A stretch of DNA of 37,796 bases from Candidatus Poseidoniaceae archaeon (GTDB lineage Archaea; Thermoplasmatota; Poseidoniia; Poseidoniales; Poseidoniaceae), in contig CALKGM010000024.1 of assembly GCA_938084675.1 (NCBI GenBank), positions 1 through 37,796 on the forward strand, given 5' to 3'. A model generated the notes under the pieces. It did no database searches. It worked only from the letters and a program-made list of their open reading frames with translations, and was not told the origin of the DNA. Shown one piece after another: positions 36,126-37,796 of the stretch (positions are counted from its first letter, which is position 1; every line of letters starts with the position of its first letter). The translations under genes and the position numbers were made by a program.

Positions 36126-36503
36126 ATGATGTCGGATTGTGAACATTGCGGAGAGGAATTATGCGTACATTTTCATTTCAGGGGAGGGTGTAAATGGGGT
36201 TCAGACTGCAGAAAATGCCATTGCTCAGATTGTGAATACTGCGGTGAAGAAATTGATGAATCTTGCCCAGATCATGAAGACATTTGTCATTCATGTTGTG
36301 AATGCAATTACCCCTCATGCTCATGTTGTGGCAATGTCACAAATGATTTCACAAGATGTGAAAATTGCGGAACTGCATATTGTAACGCAGATGAGTGTGG
36401 AGGAGATGGTCTCGAATTGTGTGAATCCTGTGATGTGGGGTTGTATGGAAGTTATGCAGATTCAGACCATCATCCGAGTAACCCAAATCATTGGAAAAGA
36501 TAG
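36126..36503 (+). CDS. Cysteine-rich small protein C
   Basis: 125 residues with 23 Cys (SDCEHCGEELC, CRKCHCSDCEYCGEE, CHSCCECNYPSCSCCG, RCENCGTAYC, LCESCDVGLYG). It is a paralogue of proteins A and B, closest to A in the CxxCxxGLYG tail. ATGs at 36126 and 36129 both follow GAGGTGA; the second has the better spacing. It starts 6 nt after protein B, so B and C are co-translated. Confidence 0.75.
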   Translation: MMSDCEHCGEELCVHFHFRGGCKWGSDCRKCHCSDCEYCGEEIDESCPDHEDICHSCCECNYPSCSCCGNVTNDFTRCENCGTAYCNADECGGDGLELCESCDVGLYGSYADSDHHPSNPNHWKR

Positions 36504-36537
36504 TTAGTTCTTGAATTAAGTTGATTTTCTTATACAC

Positions 36538-36611
36538 AAGGGCTCCCGTTGTATCCCCATACGAACACAACGGTACCGTTCGTATGACCATCCATACGAA
36601 GGGGGGCCCTT
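36538..36611 (+). other. RNA-like element with two exclusive folds
   Basis: An outer 10-bp stem (36538-36547/36602-36611, one G.U on the plus strand) encloses either hairpin CATACGAAC/GTTCGTATG (36558-36566/36578-36586), or two hairpins: CCGTTGT/ACAACGG (36546-36552/36567-36573) and TTCGTATG/CATACGAA (36579-36586/36593-36600). The second state is a near-gapless three-way junction. It sits between convergent genes, 34 nt after Cys-rich protein C and 4 nt beyond the radical SAM stop, so it could be a shared 3' end structure. Confidence 0.5.
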
Positions 36612-36615
36612 TGAA

Positions 36616-37796
36616 TTAGTAAATCTCGGCTTCTTTTGTAACTGGGCTCAAAATCTTCTTTGCAAATGGTTGGAAGCGTTCAAATTGAATTATAGACTCA
36701 TCACCCAATTTCAGTAAGTCTTCAAGGAATAATGGATGATTATTCTCTGTATCTTTTAGTGATTGGGAAATTTTACTCATCTTCAACCAATCTTCATGTG
36801 AAAATGTATCTGATTTTATGACTACTGGCATTGAATCTTCTGATTCAACAAGACCCCAGTTCTGCTTATTCTTTTCGGTATCAGTGCCCCTAAGTAACAT
36901 CAAAGGGAAAGCCTTGATTACAGGAATTTTCATGAAAAGACACCACTCTATTGTCTTAATGAATGAGGTTAAGGTTTGTTCAGGCAAGCCGTATATCACA
37001 GATACTTCGTGTCCTATTCCAGCATCTCTGACCTTGATTATGTTCTCTTGCACCTTTTTCATGTTGTTCTTTCGATTAACTGCTGCACCCTCTGTTTGAT
37101 GAATGGTCTGCAAGCCGAATTCTAAACGAACATTGAGCATTGAAGCATAATGAATGAATTCGTCGGTAATCATTTCTGCACGGCATTGTAACGATAGACG
37201 TCCTTTGAATTCTCTTTTATGAAACTGCTTTAGAATCTCAACCGCTTGCTTGCCAGAATTAAAAATTGGATCCAATACCGCAATATCTTCAACATTATTT
37301 TTACAAAATAAATCAATCTCTTTTTCAATTCGGCCGAAATGAAATTTATGTTTTGGGAGTCGAGCTCCAGCTTCTTTGTGTTGACAAAAGCCGCAATTAA
37401 ATTGGCATCCGCGCTGGGTTTCCCAACGAACAAAGGGTTGGTTCTCTAAATTAATCACCCCCTCAAGCCAGGGGGATGGGCAAAGGTCGAGGTCTACAAC
37501 TGTCTGTAGTTCTAAGTCATAATCTCCTGCAAAATGGACTCCTGTGTGACTTATTTTACCAGATTTCGTCAGAAGTTCAGCTAAGGCGAATTCACCATAA
37601 CCTCGAACAAAAATATCTGCCTCCGGATAAAAACTCTCAAGGCCACTTTCAGAATATGAAATTTGAGGCCCTCCTAGAATTATCCGCCCCCCGAAATTGT
37701 TAGAGCGAAGTGATGTTAAGATTGATTTGATTACATCTTCGCACCAAACATAAACACCAATTGCAATATCTGTGTTTTCACCGAGTTTAGATAACT
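36616..37796 (-). CDS. B12-binding radical SAM protein (5' end cut by the right edge)
   Basis: The frame is open from its stop at 36616 to the window end, giving about 393 residues. The first GTG often taken as a start (37458) lies inside the gene. Upstream residues read as a cobalamin-binding-type Rossmann domain (IILGGPQISYSESG, ADIFVRGYGEFALAELL). The radical SAM motif follows as RGCQFNCGFCQ (CxxxCxxC for the [4Fe-4S] cluster), then a TIM-barrel with FGLQTIHQTEG. This layout matches B12-dependent radical SAM enzymes, which methylate or rearrange unactivated carbons; there is no visible B12 His motif in the fragment, so cobalamin use is inferred. Substrate unknown. AT-rich like the rest of the island. 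Confidence 0.85.
   Translation of the reverse strand, partial: LSKLGENTDIAIGVYVWCEDVIKSILTSLRSNNFGGRIILGGPQISYSESGLESFYPEADIFVRGYGEFALAELLTKSGKISHTGVHFAGDYDLELQTVVDLDLCPSPWLEGVINLENQPFVRWETQRGCQFNCGFCQHKEAGARLPKHKFHFGRIEKEIDLFCKNNVEDIAVLDPIFNSGKQAVEILKQFHKREFKGRLSLQCRAEMITDEFIHYASMLNVRLEFGLQTIHQTEGAAVNRKNNMKKVQENIIKVRDAGIGHEVSVIYGLPEQTLTSFIKTIEWCLFMKIPVIKAFPLMLLRGTDTEKNKQNWGLVESEDSMPVVIKSDTFSHEDWLKMSKISQSLKDTENNHPLFLEDLLKLGDESIIQFERFQPFAKKILSPVTKEAEIY

Noticed and set aside
34264-36615. CRISPR array or transposon ends as an explanation for the repeated structure
   Set aside because: The two RNA copies differ in helices and are about 1 kb apart; there are no spacers, transposase genes, terminal repeats or target duplications.
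37230-37458. Start of the radical SAM gene at GTG 37458
   Set aside because: The frame is open upstream to the window edge and encodes a B12-binding-type domain, so 37458 is internal.

Overview
The window looks like the genome of a marine planktonic euryarchaeon, most likely Marine Group II (Poseidoniia-like). The evidence is a Cdc48/VAT-type double AAA+ ATPase, archaeal PyrB/PyrI organisation, an Ncs6/TtuA-type tRNA thiolase with zinc knuckles, a PRC-barrel protein, DUF4350/DUF58 membrane genes, roadblock/coiled-coil proteins, EF-hand fusions and a FUN14-family protein. Coding is dense, several start/stop codons overlap, some genes carry GAGGTGA-type ribosome binding sites and others look leaderless behind a TATA box. 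The lineage is an inference from gene content; no rRNA or tRNA gene was seen.

Layout. (1) 1-5141, minus strand: an overlapping operon of a small helical protein, an HNH nuclease, an unknown 150-residue protein, a 1200-residue CHAT-protease/NTPase protein and a gene cut by the window edge; possibly a conflict/defence locus. (2) 5216-10786, minus: an AmpG/PAT-type transporter fused to an N-terminal lipoprotein domain, a Tudor-like/EF-hand protein, a FUN14 protein and a class II photolyase-like flavoprotein with a long C-terminal extension. (3) 10893-17885, minus: an APC permease with C-terminal EF-hands, the succinate dehydrogenase genes (membrane subunit, SdhA, SdhB) and an aldehyde dehydrogenase. 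(4) 18061-24809, plus: Cdc48, PRC-barrel, DUF4350, DUF58 and a multi-pass membrane protein. (5) 24810-28585, minus: a small membrane protein, a large roadblock/coiled-coil protein and a stand-alone roadblock protein. (6) 28918-33250: tRNA thiolase (plus), pyrB-pyrI (minus) and a membrane/coiled-coil protein (plus). (7) 33395-37796: an AT-richer accessory island.

The island holds the most unusual material. Two related structured RNAs of about 235 nt (34410-34647 and 35457-35689) share a helix order, invariant single-stranded motifs and helices whose bases differ while pairing is kept. G.U pairs and a UUCG loop place them on the plus strand. Each lies just upstream of a gene for a very cysteine-rich small protein. 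The first leader continues through further hairpins and ends in an 8-bp hairpin that covers the Shine-Dalgarno sequence of the first cysteine-rich gene, which is followed 9 nt later by an NrtS-like nitrate/nitrite transporter gene. Two more cysteine-rich genes follow the second RNA. A third RNA-like element with two mutually exclusive folds closes the cluster before a B12-binding radical SAM gene that runs off the right edge. I propose this as a candidate undescribed RNA-controlled cysteine-rich protein/NrtS locus; its function is not known.
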